Source: Ligilactobacillus sp. WC1T17 | GTDB lineage: Bacteria > Bacillota > Bacilli > Lactobacillales > Lactobacillaceae | Assembly: GCA_900110005.1 (NCBI GenBank) | Contig: FOCC01000016.1 | Span: 1-34,546, forward strand | DNA length: 34,546 nucleotides | Direction: 5' to 3' | Part shown: positions 33,232-34,546 of the stretch, in pieces | Layout of the letters: each line of letters begins with the position of its first letter | Numbering within the stretch: position 1 is the first letter of the stretch | Notes under the pieces: generated by a model | What the model was told of the DNA's origin: nothing | Seen by the model: only the letters and a program-made list of their open reading frames with translations | The model's database searches: none | Translations under genes and position numbers: made by a program

Positions 33232-33903
33232 TTAATCCATCTGATCCATTGCCAGATTAACTAATTGGTCAACCCGAATATTTTTTACATCCTTATCATG
33301 ACCTTTGACCCATTTAAAATCAAGCTTTTTAAAATAAGAAAGCAAAGCATAAACTTCCTGCCATAAAGCCTGGTTTTTAACAGGCCCACTAGACGTATGC
33401 CAGTTGTTTTGGGCCCATTTAGCCAACCGACCTTCGACGGCTTTTAACACATATTTAGAATCTAAAACAGCTAAAATAGCTTCTTCGTTAAAATGATATT
33501 TTTTAAACCATTTAAGTGCATTTAAAAAAGCCATAATTTCCATTCGACTATTCGTAGCACCATACTCACTGCCGGAAAATTCCAGTTGCTTTTGATCTTG
33601 GACTCTTTCCACCAAAAAAGCCCAAGCAGCTTTATCATCAGCTTTGACATGTCCTCCAGCTTGATTACCGGTATTACGGCTACCGCCATCTGTATATAAA
33701 ATATATGCATAATCTTTTGGCAAAGCCCTTTGAGTGGTCATTTTTACACCCGGTGTCGGATTTTTCAACCAAGATTTAGCCTCACTTTCAGAAGTAAAAC
33801 TCTTAAACTTAGCATTTTTAAATCCTTGCGTCTGTTTTTGACATTCAGCCCAACTAGTAAAAATGCCTGTCTTGCGTCCTCTTGAAACTGCGTAATATTT
33901 CAT
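33232..33903 (-). CDS. rnhA: Ribonuclease HI with N-terminal hybrid-binding domain
   Basis: A 223-residue enzyme cutting RNA in RNA-DNA hybrids. The N-terminal caulimovirus-type (viroplasmin) domain is at about 1-48 (KYYAVSRGRKTGIFTSWAECQ..., FKSFTSESEAKSWL). The RNase H domain starts near residue 68 with YILYTDGGSRN (catalytic Asp), SRMEIMAFLNAL (Glu), ILAVLDSKYVL (Asp) and RVDQLVNLA (last Asp). AGG lies close before the ATG. Two inverted repeats precede the gene. Confidence 0.9.
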   Translation of the reverse strand: MKYYAVSRGRKTGIFTSWAECQKQTQGFKNAKFKSFTSESEAKSWLKNPTPGVKMTTQRALPKDYAYILYTDGGSRNTGNQAGGHVKADDKAAWAFLVERVQDQKQLEFSGSEYGATNSRMEIMAFLNALKWFKKYHFNEEAILAVLDSKYVLKAVEGRLAKWAQNNWHTSSGPVKNQALWQEVYALLSYFKKLDFKWVKGHDKDVKNIRVDQLVNLAMDQMD

Positions 33904-33927
33904 CTTTACCTGCTATATAAAATGTAG

Positions 33928-33965
33928 AATAACATAGAAAATGTATTATGATTTTCTATATTATT
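33928..33965. repeat. AT-rich 15 bp inverted repeat upstream of rnhA
   Basis: Arms AATAACATAGAAAAT and ATTTTCTATATTATT, 8 nt apart, complementary at all but one position (a wobble on the minus strand). It lies 25 nt upstream of rnhA. It could be an operator, a weak bidirectional terminator or part of the neighbouring insertion sequence end. Confidence 0.6.
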
Positions 33966-33989
33966 AGAAAGAATATAGTTTTCCTTTCT
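33966..33989. repeat. Second inverted repeat beside it
   Basis: AGAAAG and CTTTCT, 12 nt apart, directly abutting the 15 bp repeat. The function is unknown. Confidence 0.4.
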
Positions 33990-34029
33990 TAATTTTATTT
34001 ACTATCGTCTACATTAGTATTCCCATATC

Positions 34030-34150
34030 CTAACTAGAGGGTAATGACATTGACTAACTCTTATAGCATCAAAGAAACTTTCGTTTCTAGGGCATAGCTT
34101 TAACAAATTGCTAAAGCCTATTACTAGCCATGCCTAATAATAGTTGATCA
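34030..34150 (-). ncRNA. Candidate TnpB omegaRNA / IS605 right-end region
   Basis: Directly downstream of the tnpB stop is folded-looking DNA. A hairpin AGAAAC-GAAA-GTTTCT lies at 34088-34073, and a nested structure spans 34134-34091 (outer arms GGCATGGC/GCTATGCC, inner arms CTTTAGCA/TGTTAAAG). IS605-family TnpB proteins use an RNA made from the tnpB 3' end and right end, so this is where one would lie. The exact limits and the guide start cannot be read here. Confidence 0.4.
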
Positions 34151-34546
34151 TTTTGCTAAGGTAAGTAAATTCATGACTGCATTAACATCTCTGTCGCAAG
34201 CAAAATTACATTTATAGCAAATATATTCGTTGTGTTTAGTGCCATGTTTCTTGTTACCGGAAAGTGTGATTTTATCATCAGCTTTCTTAACATAGCCACA
34301 ACGTGAACATCTTTGCGTACTTGGATAGAAACGATCCGCTAAAATTCTTTTTTTACCGTACCATTCGCATTTATAAGTTAAAACCTGTCTGAAATAGCCA
34401 AATAACGACCGCTGTAATCCCTTAGAGGCAACATTAATCATCTGCATTTGCTTTACGTTTAAATCTTCAATAACGATTTGATCATAATCATTAACCAGCT
34501 TAGTGGTAAACTTTTGGACAGTATCATGCTGGATATTAGCAACTCG
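34148..34546 (-). CDS. tnpB: TnpB (IS200/IS605 family OrfB), C-terminal part
   Basis: The C-terminal 132 residues of an RNA-guided nuclease/transposon accessory protein; the frame is open to the window edge and the N-terminus is outside. RuvC II is IVIEDLNV with the catalytic Glu. The four-Cys zinc finger is CSRCG and CYKCN, and RuvC III is CDRDVNAVMNLL with the catalytic Asp. These sites are intact. The first RuvC Asp and any tnpA would lie to the right. The ATG at 34447 is internal, not the true start. Confidence 0.9.
   Translation of the reverse strand, partial: RVANIQHDTVQKFTTKLVNDYDQIVIEDLNVKQMQMINVASKGLQRSLFGYFRQVLTYKCEWYGKKRILADRFYPSTQRCSRCGYVKKADDKITLSGNKKHGTKHNEYICYKCNFACDRDVNAVMNLLTLAK

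Noticed and set aside
34148-34447. A complete small zinc-finger gene starting at the ATG at 34447
   Set aside because: The frame stays open to the window edge and the residues before it (IVIEDLNVK) are TnpB RuvC II, so it is the end of a longer gene.
1-34546. CRISPR array or prophage
   Set aside because: No regularly spaced repeats and no phage structural, integrase or lysis genes were seen.

Overview
This is a low-GC Gram-positive chromosome segment, most likely from a member of the Lactobacillaceae. The evidence is the divergent ccpA/pepQ pair, a seven-gene comG competence operon, a tmRNA tag reading AKNNNYSYALAA, strong AGGAGG-type ribosome binding sites, and lactobacillus-like housekeeping proteins. 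I cannot fix the genus. No prophage or CRISPR array is visible. The only mobile element is a partial IS605-type tnpB at the right edge.

Layout, left to right. Positions 1-185 hold the 5' end of a 16S rRNA gene on the minus strand, with a leader and tandem promoters up to about 506. Next come ppiB-cvfD (minus), a YumC-type ferredoxin-NADP reductase and a DedA protein (plus), then yutD-yutF-DUF1461 (minus) and an amino-acid permease (minus). From 7059 to 11858 lies the comG operon (comGA to comGG, minus) with the downstream ytxK methyltransferase. Ribokinase, yebC, a VanZ-like protein and ccpA follow on the minus strand, and pepQ diverges from ccpA. ytxG-ytxH (minus) diverges from a MscS channel, and cbpB (minus) diverges from glpF. 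A CPBP protease follows. From 21013 to 28381 is an envelope and sugar block: a frameshifted GT2 glycosyltransferase/methyltransferase gene, pgi, a GlcU-like sugar importer, an LTA-synthase-family protein and a Gtf3-like glycosyltransferase. The right part carries an OmpR-type two-component system, ssrA (tmRNA), an L,D-transpeptidase-like protein, a universal stress protein, RNase HI and the tnpB fragment.

How the genes fit together. Com proteins build the DNA-uptake pseudopilus. CcpA, Pgi, GlcU, RbsK and GlpF touch central carbon use. LTA synthase, the two glycosyltransferases, the Ldt-like protein and the sensor kinase concern the cell surface. Transcription units are tightly packed: many terminators start at or inside stop codons, several are shared by convergent genes, and the ssrA terminator overlaps the next promoter.

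Items most worth a second look are the A6-tract frameshift in the GT2 gene, the probable ATT start of comGG, the putative omegaRNA region beside tnpB with nearby inverted repeats, and a perfect inverted repeat overlapping the glpF -35 box. All calls come from reading the sequence; no database search was run.
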